DNA of 64,000 nucleotides from Lepidodermella squamata. Taxonomy: Eukaryota > Gastrotricha. The notes beneath the pieces are model-generated. The model ran no database searches. It saw nothing but the letters and a program-made list of their open reading frames with translations, and was not told the origin of the DNA. The DNA lies in the NCBI GenBank assembly GCA_047495785.1, contig JBLDXI010000011.1, positions 1,884,905 to 1,948,904 on the forward strand, read 5' to 3'. The position numbers were made by a program, and so were the translations under genes. Below, piece by piece: positions 35,343 to 46,215 of the stretch; within the stretch, counting starts at the first letter, position 1; the number at the start of each line of letters is the position of its first letter.

Positions 35343-37535
35343 CTAAATCAAGTCGTTTAAACCTCCGTGAGACAAATCTCCAAATAGATATCTTCCGCTG
35401 TAGTTGTCGAATGAGCATACTAATGGTTCCGTTTTAGGCACGAATCTCCGAGTTGGAGCTAGCGAAAAGTGCGAAGCTGATTCCCCAAAGCCGCTGCGGC
35501 TGATGACCAAAGCATCCATCTCAATCAATATCAGCCAGTCCAGCCACGATTTCGCAGCCTGAAGCCATATAAAATCGTCCATTAGATCCGTCTCAGGCAA
35601 CATATCGATATGCTGAACAGTTAGGTTTTGCATTCCATCAGTTGAGAATATTTTTATCCGGCTGGAATTTACGATGCCTGGGCCAAGTAAATTCAGAATT
35701 TCGCTGTAAGTTATCGCCCAATCTGTTGTCATGAAAAGCGTGACATTATTCCCACGAAAGTCGGGAGAATCTAGCACGCGAAGAACTTCGTTCGCGTAGC
35801 ATTTCAGCTCTGGAAGCCTTGACATGTCATGAAGGTTGTCAATATCTGAAATGATCGGATAGCATGAGACATTTGAAACTACTGCTAAACCAGTAACAGT
35901 TGAAAAGTGGATCTTGACCATTGTGTACCATTTTTGAAATTGCTGGAATGTGAGGTAAGGACAAACCGTGGAGTGCTTCGGGTTCATTAGGGGTATTGTT
36001 CGTATATAGCCAACCGAAAACCACTTACATACTTACATAAAATTACGTGAATTTTGCAGGGATCCGACTAGGTCCAGCTCTGAGGGGGGTAAATCGAGCA
36101 TTTTGAGCCCCAAATTTTACAAATAAACAGAGGGCAAATCAACCCTTACGTTTTTCAGAAATGTTCGAACGCCAGGGGCTTTTACTGCCTCAATTTTATG
36201 TCAAAAGATTCCCCGTGTTGCAATGTAGTATTTCGCCAAGTTGCCTCCAAGAATCTAGTCAAAAATGAATGCAAAGTAGCATTTCGAAAATTTGGCTACC
36301 ATGGCTAATAAGCCAGGTTTGACTAGGCCTGATAAGGATTTGACATATTTTTCCGATTCCGGAAAACAATTTGCGAAAATAACCAGTCCACCAGTCGTTT
36401 TTACGTTTCTCAGAGCTCAACTATTGTAATTGAAAATAACGAGAAGGAACTAGAACTTGAAAATATGCTTTGTTCCAAAACAAAGAATATTCCAGCTCAA
36501 AAATGTGAAAATTGCGTAAAAATTCCATGATTCAATTGTTACCAGTCATTCGGTGGAACACACTTGTTTTTCCTACTTACACAAAGTCCGAATTTGAAGA
36601 CCAAGTTTGATAGAATTATCCCAAAACTCGCGACCAACTGTATTGGATATCACGCTGTTGAATAGCTCTTTCAACTTGGCGTTAGGTCGGCCGAACATGA
36701 GGCGGATCGCGGCTGAAATCGCGACGTTCAAGTCATCGCTGTAGCTCAACAATCCAGGTGCTGATTTATTAAAGTTGGCTTGAAAAGCCTTATTCCGCAA
36801 AATCGTATCTAGACCAGCATGCCGGTTACTCTTAATCTTCAGATCGCTATACTGCTCATGCTCTTCTATAAATTTCTCGTTGGAAAAAAGTTCCATATAC
36901 GGTTCGTCGGGTAAGTCTCCTTGATGCAACAGCCATTTAATATTTTCTGAGCGTTTCGCGGTGACTTTTTGAAACGTCTCAGCATCCACGTCGTAGAAAT
37001 GCTCGTTCATTTCAAAATAATCAGCTGCATCCGACGGTCGTTGCCACTCCATGTTGAAAACGCGACCAGTGCCTATTGCGAGGTAAAAGGCAATGACAGC
37101 GCCTCGAAGTCGATCTCCGAGACCGTGGCATTCAGGCCGTTTTATTTTGCACTTGGCCGAAGGATCACGACCACTCAGAGATGGGAACATAAAGTCGTAA
37201 CACGTGTCGTTGCCAAGCTTTGGGAATCTGCAGGTAGTCGTTAGTAACTTGAGCGATTCACCTCGCCTCATTTTCTGTGCCATCACTTTGAAATAGTGCT
37301 CAGTAATGGATTTGGCCAGATCGATAGCTTTCCCTGGTTTCGGCGAGATTTCGATAGGTTGATCATATTCATCCATAGAAACCTGCTGGTCATATTCACG
37401 CGATTTAGAGATAGGTCCAGAGATAGCGACATGTGAACTGGGAATTTGCTGGCGAGAGAGTAATGCGATTACAAGCAAAGCTACAACAGCTGCAACTGAG
37501 GCTACTAAAAATTTGTGTGCATCATTCTGAGCCAT
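35343..37535 (-). CDS. Putative type II membrane fucosyltransferase-like enzyme
   Basis: Exon 1 is 37535-36581 and exon 2 about 36031-35343 on the - strand. With these sites the frame closes at 547 aa. Residues 7-26 (KFLVASVAAVVALLVIALLS) are a single membrane anchor after a short cytosolic tail, suggesting a Golgi enzyme. The catalytic part has RPECHGLGDRLRGAVIAFYL, like the sugar-nucleotide motif of fucosyltransferases of the FUT8/NodZ kind. An LGLQIRT segment stands where those enzymes have IRTG. Near the end, DALVISRSGFGESAS resembles their S.FS..A motif. Expected chemistry is GDP-fucose transfer to a glycan; the acceptor is unknown. The exon 2 acceptor (TATGTAAG, weak pyrimidine tract) is the least certain point. 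Confidence 0.6.
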
Positions 37536-37880
37536 CGGTCAAGGAGAACGCTAACAGGAATTCGTGTTCACAACTTACATTGAGAAGGATTAACTAGGAG
37601 GATTGGTTATATTTACTCGTGATGTGAGGCAAGTCAAAACGGATAGATCAAACAGTCAGCCATTCGCGATGTTACGCTCACACTTCTTGCGCGCGAGCCA
37701 GAGCCCGACCGCGCTTATTGATTGAGTTGAGTGGCCGAACGATAGACATCGATAGACAAATCGGAAAGTAGCGATCTTCCTATAGTAAATAAATTCACAC
37801 CAAAACGTGAAAAAGTGGGTACGCGACCTTCAGTTTTATTCACTCATATCCGCACATTGTACTTTTTTAGTTTTTTTTAT
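37536..37880. other. Promoter side of the fucosyltransferase-like gene
   Basis: No repeat or frame is recognised here. The region contains the presumed promoter of the gene ending at 35343. Confidence 0.35.
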
Positions 37881-37883
37881 TAA

Positions 37884-38235
37884 TTTCCAAAATTCCTAGA
37901 GAAAAACTGTTATTTCCCAAAAATTCCGAAACAATTTTATGGGACGGTTTTTTGTTTTTTTAACTTTTTTAAATTGTCTCAAAGTTGGTGAAAACACTCT
38001 TCTAAAACACATAGTATTTTTCTTCGAATTTTTCGGCGTAAAATAAAAAAGTTTACCGCGCCCTGAAAGATTCTTAAAATGGCAATTTTTCGTATAAGTG
38101 ACTTGAGACAATATAAAAAAGTTAAAAAAAACCGCCTCATGACACGGGCATTCGATAGAGGAGCGCTTGTGGTATTCCGGAATTTTTTTAGAATTTTCGG
38201 GAAATGAAAGTTTTTCTCTGGGAATTTTAGAAATC
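37884..38235. mobile_element. MITE-like element with ~120-bp inverted arms
   Basis: The left arm (CCAAAATTCCTAGAGAAAAA ... GACGGTTTTTTGTTTTTTTA ... TTGTCTCAAAG) is the inverted counterpart of the right arm (CTTGAGACAATATAAAAAAG ... GTTTTTCTCTGGGAATTTTAG). Arms are ~75-85% similar by eye. It is non-coding. Confidence 0.55.
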
Positions 38236-38399
38236 AGGCCTTCAGGCCAATGTTATTAGATTTCTGAAAGTATTCGTAGCATATATGCATTTTATTTGCA
38301 AGAAGATAACAGGGAGATCACATTTTTCTATAATCACATTTCATGTAATATATCGATGAAAGATCACAGAAAAACCTCACGGTAAAGGATGTTTTTGGT

Positions 38400-38735
38400 A
38401 TAAAATATATTCCTTTCTTAACAATGTCGTGTACATAAGAGCAATTTAAATTGCGGGTGTCGGTCACGCGCGAAAGGGCGACATTGAGCTGACAGGGCGC
38501 TGCTTAAGAGACCGGCCAACAAAATGGAAGGTTTGACCCTGGCTTTTGGTGATTGAGCAGCTGAAGGCTAATCGGACGGGAAACTGCCTTCGACGAATGG
38601 CAACAAGTGCACCATCCTGATCGGCAATGAGAGGAATGCGTTGAATCTGAGCACCAAAGCTCCCAGTAAGAATCTCGCCTTCGATGACAACGTTATGTCG
38701 CGATCGCTGAACAGATGGTCTAGTTCCATTGCATC
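38400..38735 (-). pseudogene. Helitron helicase C-terminal fragment
   Basis: The - strand frame reads CNGTRPSVQRSRHNVVIEGE, then RRQFPVRLAFSCSITKSQGQ and TFHFVG. This is the PIF1-type helicase C-terminus of Helitron Rep/Hel proteins. After a frameshift the next motif, QLNVALSRVTDTRNLNC, is readable in another phase (38515-38450). It is truncated on the N-terminal side, where it joins LamG sequence at about 38735. Confidence 0.8.
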
Positions 38736-39008
38736 TTTCCATTTGGCCCATCTCTATTACAGTCGAGTCCTATGGCAGCAGTCGGTGGAGATCGGCAAGC
38801 TTCACTCACTTGCCTCATTTTGTTCGCTGACAGGGGTGAATCGTAGGCAGTAACACGCGCCATATTGTCATTTTTCCATCAAGCCGTACTTCGTATTGGT
38901 CTCTCGACCGAAAGCTCCTCCGGCTGCAATCGATGGCACCCATTGAATGGCCGAGTCTGATTCGTAGAACAGCTTCCGATCGACAACTGTCGAATTTGAG
39001 TACATTTT
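38735..39008 (-). pseudogene. LamG gene fragment (exon 3, 3' part) fused to Helitron
   Basis: The - strand sequence from about 39008 to 38735 matches the region of LamG exon 3 from the YSNST segment to GLDCNRDGPNG. An extra T in the run at 38872-38876 breaks the frame. At 38735 the LamG sequence passes directly into Helitron helicase sequence. At its other end it meets the inverted-repeat element at 39036. Confidence 0.8.
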
Positions 39009-39035
39009 ACCCATTAATCATCAACGTATTGAAAC

Positions 39036-39221
39036 GGGTTGAAGCAGTTTCGATTTCAACAGGGGCGCAGGTGTTCTCAAGGAGGTGCTTGGCGCAGACT
39101 CACGGCGAGTCAAAGCGAGTTCGATTCGTTCACCGGGAACGTTGATAAATTCTGATCAATGCCAACGATTAGTCTACATGGAACACCTGCGCCCCTTTTG
39201 AAATCGAAACCGCTTCAACCC
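39036..39221. mobile_element. Short inverted-repeat element, 41-bp arms
   Basis: The left arm 39036-39076 (GGGTTGAAGCAGTTTCGATT ... GCGCAGGTGTTC) is the near-perfect inverse of 39181-39221. The ~104-bp interior is unrelated. It is probably a MITE that ends the LamG fragment on its upstream side. Confidence 0.65.
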
Positions 39222-40060
39222 ATTGTGAATCCACAACTTCCCGTTACCGCTCGCCCTTGAGCCGGAAGTTCTCACTTGTCTGCAGATCCAATCCAGTCCA
39301 GATCCAGCTTTAGAAGCGCTCAATTCCGGGCCCAACTTAGTTTCGTGCGCCCCCCTCCCTCTTCAACATTAATATAGTTGAATAAAGTGGAAAGAACACT
39401 TAGTTTTCAATATTCAAGAAAAGGAAGTGATGATACAGTACAGCTAACATGCCTATCGAAAATGAGTGCGCTAGGTGTCGTTTTTTTTTGTTTTGATAGT
39501 GTCGACACGAAATAACACCGTCTATGCTGGCTCACTGTCAATGTAATTAGGCTGAAAAATTAACAAAATGTTTGATATAACGCCGCTTTTTGAGCAGTGG
39601 CAATGATACATAACAAAAAGCAATTAGCGTGAGTCATTGAGAACGTGGTGGCCGCGCACGCGCCGGTTTGCCGCTAGCTGCATACTAGCCAGTGACGTAA
39701 TGGATGGGTTGTTATTGAGTTTTGGCAAGTTGCCAATAACTCTCAGCTTGAATTGCTATAGCCGAAAATCATTGAATTTTTGAAGACACGACGTATTTCA
39801 ACAGGAAAAGTAAATGAAACTGAAAGATCAGTTTACTTGGACGCTGCAAGAAGCAGTGAGCGAAGTAGGATCCTCAAGTTAGGTCGTATTTTCCGGCTTA
39901 AGCTTTATCACCCTGTTGTTTTTTCAGGGGTTTCCACCTTGCCCTTGGGAACTAGGGGGTCCCATTCCGCCGGATACTTCAGGTACTGCCAAGAAGTATT
40001 AAGGCTTAATTTCGGACTAGAATTCAGAGGCGAAAGTCCTTAGCGAAGTACCGCTAACGG
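39222..40060. other. Intergenic, nothing recognisable
   Basis: A GGGCCCAACTTAGTTTCG segment at 39328 resembles the ones at 28275 and 45778. The rest shows no gene. Confidence 0.35.
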
Positions 40061-40190
40061 TATTAGGGATCATCCCTACCCGTTCCTTAGGTCCGTACGG
40101 TGAGCTCATTCAAAGACCGAAGGAGAGGCTCTTATGTCGATTTCTGTAATCCCTACCAGTTCCACGGACCTACTTCGCTTTATGGTTCTC
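40060..40190 (+). repeat. Dispersed ~130-bp repeat, copy 1
   Basis: The sequence around GGGATCATCCCTACC, GGTGAGCTCATTCAAAGACC and CTTATGTCGATT recurs at 58675-58805 at roughly 80% similarity. Both copies lie near genes of the four-exon Cys-rich family. Confidence 0.65.
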
Positions 40191-40312
40191 ATTCATCGGA
40201 AATAAAATATTGTTTGAAAAAGCCGTGTTCTGAATCTCCAACAAATTTATTTATCGTAAATCACGCGATTAAGAAAAATATTTTGTTGAAAATCAGCCGA
40301 TTAATCGTGGTT

Positions 40313-41295
40313 TTAGTTCGAACCAACGCATATATCCATGGTAACGCCATATATCGTAGCTGTGGTAGCGCCTGTTCTGCTGGTCGTACCGCCGAGGGCA
40401 AAGCAGCAACCCTGGAATGTAGCGTGTTCATATGCACGCGTGGGGTTGGTGACCTATATCAATTATTAAATCAATTATAATTGGAAATTAGAAACAAAAC
40501 GTAAGCTCACCAATGTGCTAGATACAAGAACGCTATTAGCAGAGCTACCCGAGTAGGGGAATCGAACACAAGCGCCGGAGGGTGATGAAGCCACCGTAGA
40601 TGTTACTTTGTACGGAATATCGTCAGTTGCTCCAATGCAGGTCAAGATGCCAGCCGTATTTCTCGGCTGCGCGATGATTTCGTATTTGATCAAGAAATAG
40701 TTAGCAGGTGTCTGTGTGGCCGCGCAGCACGCAGCAAATGTGCTGAAGCTGTTAGGCGTAGCTGTAGAAGCCTAGCCACATAAATCCGGAATGAACTACC
40801 GTGACAGGGCGGGGAAGGGAAATAATTACCACAGCAGCAGGTGTCATAGTCAGGTAAGCAGTACAAGAAGATCCTGCGACGTTGTGGCAGAATTTGACAG
40901 TTTCAGCCAATCCAGGACCAGTCCCTAGTGTTGTCATTGAGCACATCTGGTAGGTAGCCTTAGGTAGAAACGGAGGAAATATAGAATTTAGTGACGAAAA
41001 CAATTGGAGATAATACCGCGGCTTGGCAAGTCTGGCCAGCTGTTGGGCACTGGCTGTTGGTTTTAAGGACGCAATTGCTGGCTGTTGAGTCACAGGTGTT
41101 AGCCGTTGTTTGGCAGGTCGAGCCGGTGGTGCATGCGCTGGATGATGAAGATGAAGAGCTCATGCAACTTTGACCAGTTGGGCAAGTGGCAGTGGCAGTG
41201 GAAGTCGTTGGGCACGGAGTCGTAGTTGTCGACGAAGGGCAAGCTGTTACAGCGGCACAGGCAGCAGCGAGAATCACAAGAGTAAGGTAAGCCAT
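40313..41295 (-). CDS. Secreted four-exon Cys/Thr-rich protein (copy P1)
   Basis: Exons on the - strand are 41295-41017, 40958-40830, 40771-40511 and 40453-40313. All introns are phase 0, giving 269 aa. Exon 1 has a signal peptide (MAYLTLVILAAACAAVTACP), a Thr-rich TTTTPCPTTS segment and Cys repeats (CPTGQSC, CPTAGQTC). Exon 2 has YQMCSMTTLGTGPGL, KFCHNVAGSSCTAYLT and PAAV. Exon 3 has SFSTFAACCAATQTPANYFL, GILTCIGATDDIPYKV and ACVRFPYSG. Exon 4 has ATFQGCCFALGG and ends YGVTMDICVGSN. Exons 2 and 3 have exactly the same lengths (129 and 261) as copy P3. The protein is extracellular by signal peptide; its function is unknown. Confidence 0.8.
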
Positions 41296-42022
41296 TGTAA
41301 TATCGTTGAACGAATTTGAAGAAAAAGATGAAAAGAAACGATGCTCCTAGCTCCGTTTTGCTAGGAACTTTAAAGCTGCACTGCATTAGGTCAGACCCGT
41401 TTAGCTTAACAGGCCGTATGACTAGGTTTCCCGAAGGTTTTCAAGGCAATAATCGAAACACCGGGCATCATGGCTGCTCGAAAACTGATATGATGACTTG
41501 AATGTTAGTCGCCGATTATCTGTATCGAACTTCAATAATATGCAATCGATACAAGCCTGCCCGCGAATTTATTCGAGTGAATACGAAACAAGAAAGAATT
41601 TAGTGATGACATTTGCGAATTCTGAAGCATAAAAAACTAATATTTGGCATGAAAAAACGCCACGTATTTGTTACGGAAAAATAGCGTAGTTTTAGTTCTA
41701 ATTTACGTGTAATAAATTCCAAAATTTAATTGCTTTTAGCGTAAAGATTCGGCTAATGAGTGCACATTTTTTGTTCAATCGACATTTTTTCATTTTGAGG
41801 TGTATTTACATCTTTAAACTTGAATTGACGGCAGCTTGATGTCTAAGTTAGGGTGGAAATAATCTTCAATTTTTTTCAATTTTCATTTAGATCGAGCTAT
41901 TCTCATCTGTCAAACACAACTTTAAAATTGTGAATATTCCACCAGCATGAAACAGGATATTAAAGCCACAGCTTCCGAGATTACCCAGCAACGAAACATT
42001 TATTCGGGACATAAAGAAACAA
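41296..42022. other. Intergenic, nothing recognisable
   Basis: This is the upstream flank of P1, with AT-rich chance frames only. Confidence 0.4.
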
Positions 42023-42402
42023 TGACCAGAGTGGGCACTCATGCTAATATTTCAGAATCTTCATTTTTATTCAAATTGAATTTCTCAGAACGGATGTCTC
42101 CGTTTTTCACCAAATTTTGCATGCATAGAGAACGCTAGCTGCTCTTTCGCGTGGTATAAGATTTGAGGTGGGCACCCCAACCGTTGTTACGATACAAAAA
42201 CTCTTTTTGGCCATCGTTTCATTTATTTTGATGAGATCAAGACTGAGCAGCAATTACCCACCTCAAATCTTATACCACGCGAAAGAGCAGCTCGCGTTCT
42301 CTATGCATGCAAAATTTGGTGAACAACGGAGATATCCGTTCTGAGAAGCCCTCGATTTTATAATGCATATCAAAATTTTAGCTTGAGTGCTTACTCTGGT
42401 CA
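42023..42402. mobile_element. Palindromic element, 380 bp
   Basis: Outer blocks TGACCAGAGT..GCACTCA and their complement, and inner arms of ~85 bp (42088-42173 with 42258-42345), are inverted copies. The inner arms carry TTTGCATGCATAGAGAACGC and GCTCTTTCGCGTGGTATAAG. The inner arms are nearly identical, while the outer ones have diverged. It is a non-coding foldback or MITE. Confidence 0.7.
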
Positions 42403-42869
42403 CTTTTTTCTCTAATATGGTTCGGAAATAATATCCTCAAAGGCAGAAATAAAATGAAAAAAATGAAAAAAATTTCGTAAACTCGTGAGCTCCATTCACT
42501 TTTCTGGTATGCAATGTGTCAATAATGAAAGATGAAGGATGAGAAATATAACTTTTCATGAAATCAGCCTAGCTACGTAACCATGGAAATTAGCCGAAAA
42601 CATGGCATTACAGAAATCGGAATGACAAACTCAGAAATCAGCTCGCTTCGTGCCCGAATCTTCACAGCAATCTGTTTGGAGAAATTGCAATCATCACGCA
42701 TCCGTTATCGGAAATACTTATTTCTTATGTATTTTTTGTTTTGTTTCCTGTCAATTTTTGGTAACACTTTAAGAAAATTATCATAAGTGGATAATAATAT
42801 TAACTTTTTGTTACCACACCAAATTACAGCATTACTATTACATATAGTATTATTATTTAGTTCGTTTGC

Positions 42870-43225
42870 ATTCATTTTTTTGTATTTCTATACAAACTAA
42901 AAACGCTACCACGATTATAATGAATGAATGAATAAATGATTTACTAGAATAGTTGGCCGGTTGACAAAATGACGTTTATTATGAAATATCTGATGCCAGC
43001 TCGCACTAGTTAGCAGAGACTTTAGCTATGTGCCCAGATCGTGGCAAAATTCGTAGTCAGCAGAACCCACTGCATTTTTTTACTTCGTTTTCAACGATCA
43101 AATAACTTGACGCTTGACGCCCATACCTCGCATACCTCGGCGCGGTAAAATAAGTGTGAGGGGTTACAGTTATTCTTGAATAAAAACTATAGAAGATAGA
43201 AGTAGAACAGACAATATATTTATAA
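42870..43225 (-). repeat. Probable LINE 3' untranslated region
   Basis: This lies directly 3' of the LINE frame ending at 43231. It shares blocks with 61560-61880 (TAGTTGGCCGGTTGA, AGAAGTAGAACAGACAA), as expected for the 3' end of a repeated LINE family. Confidence 0.5.
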
Positions 43226-43230
43226 TGTTT

Positions 43231-44101
43231 TTATTTGTCCTCTTCGGGACTCAACGTCGCAAACCGTTTCCGGTTTTGAAGAGAGCGAAGGCAGGCGAAG
43301 AATGATCCCCACCCACCCCCACAGTCGAGGATTCTGCTTTTTGTATAGAATTCATAATTTTCAATCGAGTTGACAACCATGCGCCATTCATCTTTTACGA
43401 AAGAAATCGATTTCGCTAGTTGGACATCGGGAATAACTTTGATCCCAAAATTCTTTTCGCCGGGATTTTTCCTATTTTCTCGTTTCTTAGTGGTTTTATT
43501 TTTCTTATCCTCGCCCTTATTTTTATTATTGGCCTTCTTTTTCCGGCGAATTTCCTTACTGAGACCTACTGTAAATAGGCTTATATGCACTACGTTGATC
43601 CATCTGGTTCGAGGTCTACCCCTGGGTGCAAACCACCCAAACGAAGGCGTCCAAGTATATTTTTCGTGTATATTAGTCCTTCTGCGTCATGTAGATCTAA
43701 TTATGTGACCTAGATACCTTAGCCTTTGTTTTTCAACAATGCGGCTCACTTCCGCAGACCTTCGCATAACGCAAGTCTAATGTCTATATTAGGAATATAG
43801 TCCATATTAGGTGGACACCTACTATTGATCGAAGCCATCGATATTCTACAGTTTTTAGTCTATTTTCTTGGGATATCGATATGTTCCACGATTAGCAGGC
43901 GTAAATGATGGTAGGCATTATAACACATGTCAGTACCTTGAGTTTTGTAGCTATGGAAACCTGATTTTTGTTGCACATGAATTTATTCATGGCTCCGAAA
44001 ACACTGCCTGCCTTAAAAATTCTGTAGTTTAATTCCTCATCGATTTTGCCGTTACTAGTAGTAATACTACCTAAGAAGTAGGAACAGACCATCTTCGGCA
44101 C
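43231..44101 (-). pseudogene. Degenerate LINE, reverse transcriptase C-terminus
   Basis: On the - strand, FLGSITTSNGKIDEELNYRI, KAGSVFGAMNK and SIATKLKVLTCVIMPTIIYA match the RT thumb region of jockey/CR1-like LINEs. Further on, QRLRYLGHIIRS and APRGRPRTRWINVV, then a Lys-rich end and FATLSPEEDK, match the usual C-terminus. Stops and frameshifts separate these blocks, so it is inactive. Confidence 0.75.
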
Positions 44102-45150
44102 TGAATTTACCTTAACCTAACTTGTCAAATGACCGTTCAAGTGAAAAATGGGTTGTGGCAATTTTTTCTGTATCTTTCATCGATCATTTTCAAATGAAGT
44201 CCAATTTCTCCGCAATATACTGATGGCTATCAACATGTTTTTAATATCGTTCGACTCCTCGTGGCATGATCTTGAAAGAGTCAGCAAATTCTCCCGAAGT
44301 CAAAAATGTCGCCAAACTCCACTAACCGTCAAATAGCATCAATAGGCCGAGTCATCGAGCTCATAGCTTTTTCAGCTCAGTTCAGGATTGATTTTCCACA
44401 TCCCTCTTCTTCTGCAAAACTTGAAAGATGAACAATTGAATAGTCGCTAATCCATTGTTTTTACGATGGTCCTTTGACTAAACAATTTGGACTGCACAGA
44501 AACTTTTGAAGACGGCTAACCAACCAGTCAGGGTGCGATCTTCGATCCCCGAGCTCCCGGGGATGGAACATTTTTTTTTGCTGTTTTCGCCAAAATGACG
44601 AGTCATTTCGGCTTATAATCGAGCGAAGCGAGAAAATTTTGGAGATTTTCCACTAAATCACGCCCCAGAACCTTCCAAAATTAACAAAACAGTGGGATAC
44701 ATTTTCATTTTGTTGTCTGGCCCGGCCGAGCTGGGGGGGATGATCCCCCCCACCCCCCCCTGAAAGTCGCACACTGCAACCAGTTAATTTGATGATAACT
44801 TTCTCGAAGTGTGAACAACAACAAAATGATGAAAATTACACAAAAAAATTCTGCCGGCCAGGTCGAACAATTTTTAACGGGAAGGAGCAAACTCGCTTAA
44901 TGACAAAGCTGCTGTTGATCGCCCGAGTGTATGTTTCGTGGCTGGGTACCATTAGAAGCTTAGCTTGAATCTAAAATACCGTATTTTTCTTATTCAGAAA
45001 TTTTGAAAATTTTTGTGCTCGAACCGAGTTGACCCCTCAACTGGGCTAATATTGGAAAAACTACGGTATCTAGTTTCATGCTGGTGGAATATGGAAGTGA
45101 AATTCGAAACTATTTTTTCGTTAACCGTTGAAGGCACCTTGGCAGTTTTG
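44102..45150. other. Intergenic, nothing recognisable
   Basis: Homopolymer and C-rich tracts (44740-44762) are present, with no gene or clear repeat. Confidence 0.4.
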
Positions 45151-45660
45151 CAGAATATGCCCGTTTGTAACATCTTGAACTTCGTCGAGAACCACTTTCT
45201 CTTCCACTACCACTTGCCCAACCGGTCAACGTTGCATGAGCTCTTCTTACATTACTGGCACTACCTGCCAAACAACCACAAACACCAGTGACTGCACTGC
45301 CAGAAATTGCATTCCTAAAACCAATAGCCAGTGCGCAACAACTGGCCAAACTTGCCAAGCCGCGGTATTAGCTTCGATTTTCACTAAATTCAATATTGCC
45401 TCCGTTTCTACCTAAGGCTACCTACCTGTGCTCAATGACAACACTAGGGACTGGTGCTGGGTTGGCTGAAACTGCCAAATTTTGCCACAATGTCGTCGCA
45501 GCTTCTTAGTGCTTACCTGAAAGTAACATCTGCTACTGTGGTAATTATTTCCTTCCCTCGCCATATCATGATTTTTCATTCCGGATTCATGTGGCCAGGC
45601 TTCTACTGATACACCCACCAGCTGCAGCACATTTGGGACGGAGTTTGAGACTCACTAATG
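45150..45660 (+). pseudogene. Dead copy of the four-exon Cys-rich gene (P4)
   Basis: The exon 1 part (about 45205-45362) reads TTCPTGQ-like, then CMSSSYITGT, CQTTTNTS and NSQCATTGQTCQAA in shifting frames. An exon 2 remnant (45415-45545, CSMTTLGTGAGLAETAKFCH) has lost bases at its start and ends in a stop. An exon 3 stub follows (45600-45660). The signal-peptide start is missing. Intron positions match P1, so it arose by DNA duplication, not by retroposition. Confidence 0.75.
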
Positions 45661-45954
45661 GGATAAAACAGCCTAAATCCCCCAAGGTATTCACCGGCGT
45701 TAACGATTTTTCGTATTTTAATCAGGCTGATAGCTAGAGATCCAATTAGCAAATCTTACCTAATATAGAATATTTCTGGGCCCACATTAGTTTCAGCAGT
45801 ATCGCGTATTTCCTAGATCAATATAATTTTTGTATTTATTTACTACGGAGATAATTGGACTTAATTAAAATAGCAATAAATTAAAAAACACGTGTTTTCG
45901 CCGATACCTGCTCTTTTTGGAGGAAATTCTTAATTGTTCAATTCCACTGAGACG

Positions 45955-46215
45955 CAAAATGCGCGTATCATTTGAAAAGATGCGCGAATTCGTAGTGATA
46001 AAATAATGCGCGTGTTTTCTGACAAAGATGCGCGTCAGTTTTATCGCGCTCTAAAATGCGCGTATTATTTGGTCAGGAAAGAGGCGCGTAATTTCACTCA
46101 ATTTATACGCGCATTATTCGAGTTGATGTGACGCATATTTTTCACCGTTTCATTCGCGTATTTTCTGTTGATCAGGTAGCGCGCTTTGCGCCACTGTTAA
46201 ATACGCATATTTTAT
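45955..46215. repeat. Dense array of ATGCGCGTA-type motifs
   Basis: About a dozen copies of GCGCGTA, TGCGCG or their complements occur in ~260 bp of otherwise AT-rich DNA, in both orientations. A second group (TGCGCGACTTATT repeats) lies at 46890-46935. Such arrays often mark transposase-binding subterminal regions. Together with the C2H2 transposon-type gene at 49.1 kb they may belong to one large element. Confidence 0.5.

Noticed and set aside
45955-46215. CRISPR-like or minisatellite array
   Set aside because: Motifs are short, irregularly spaced and in both orientations, which fits transposon subterminal repeats better.
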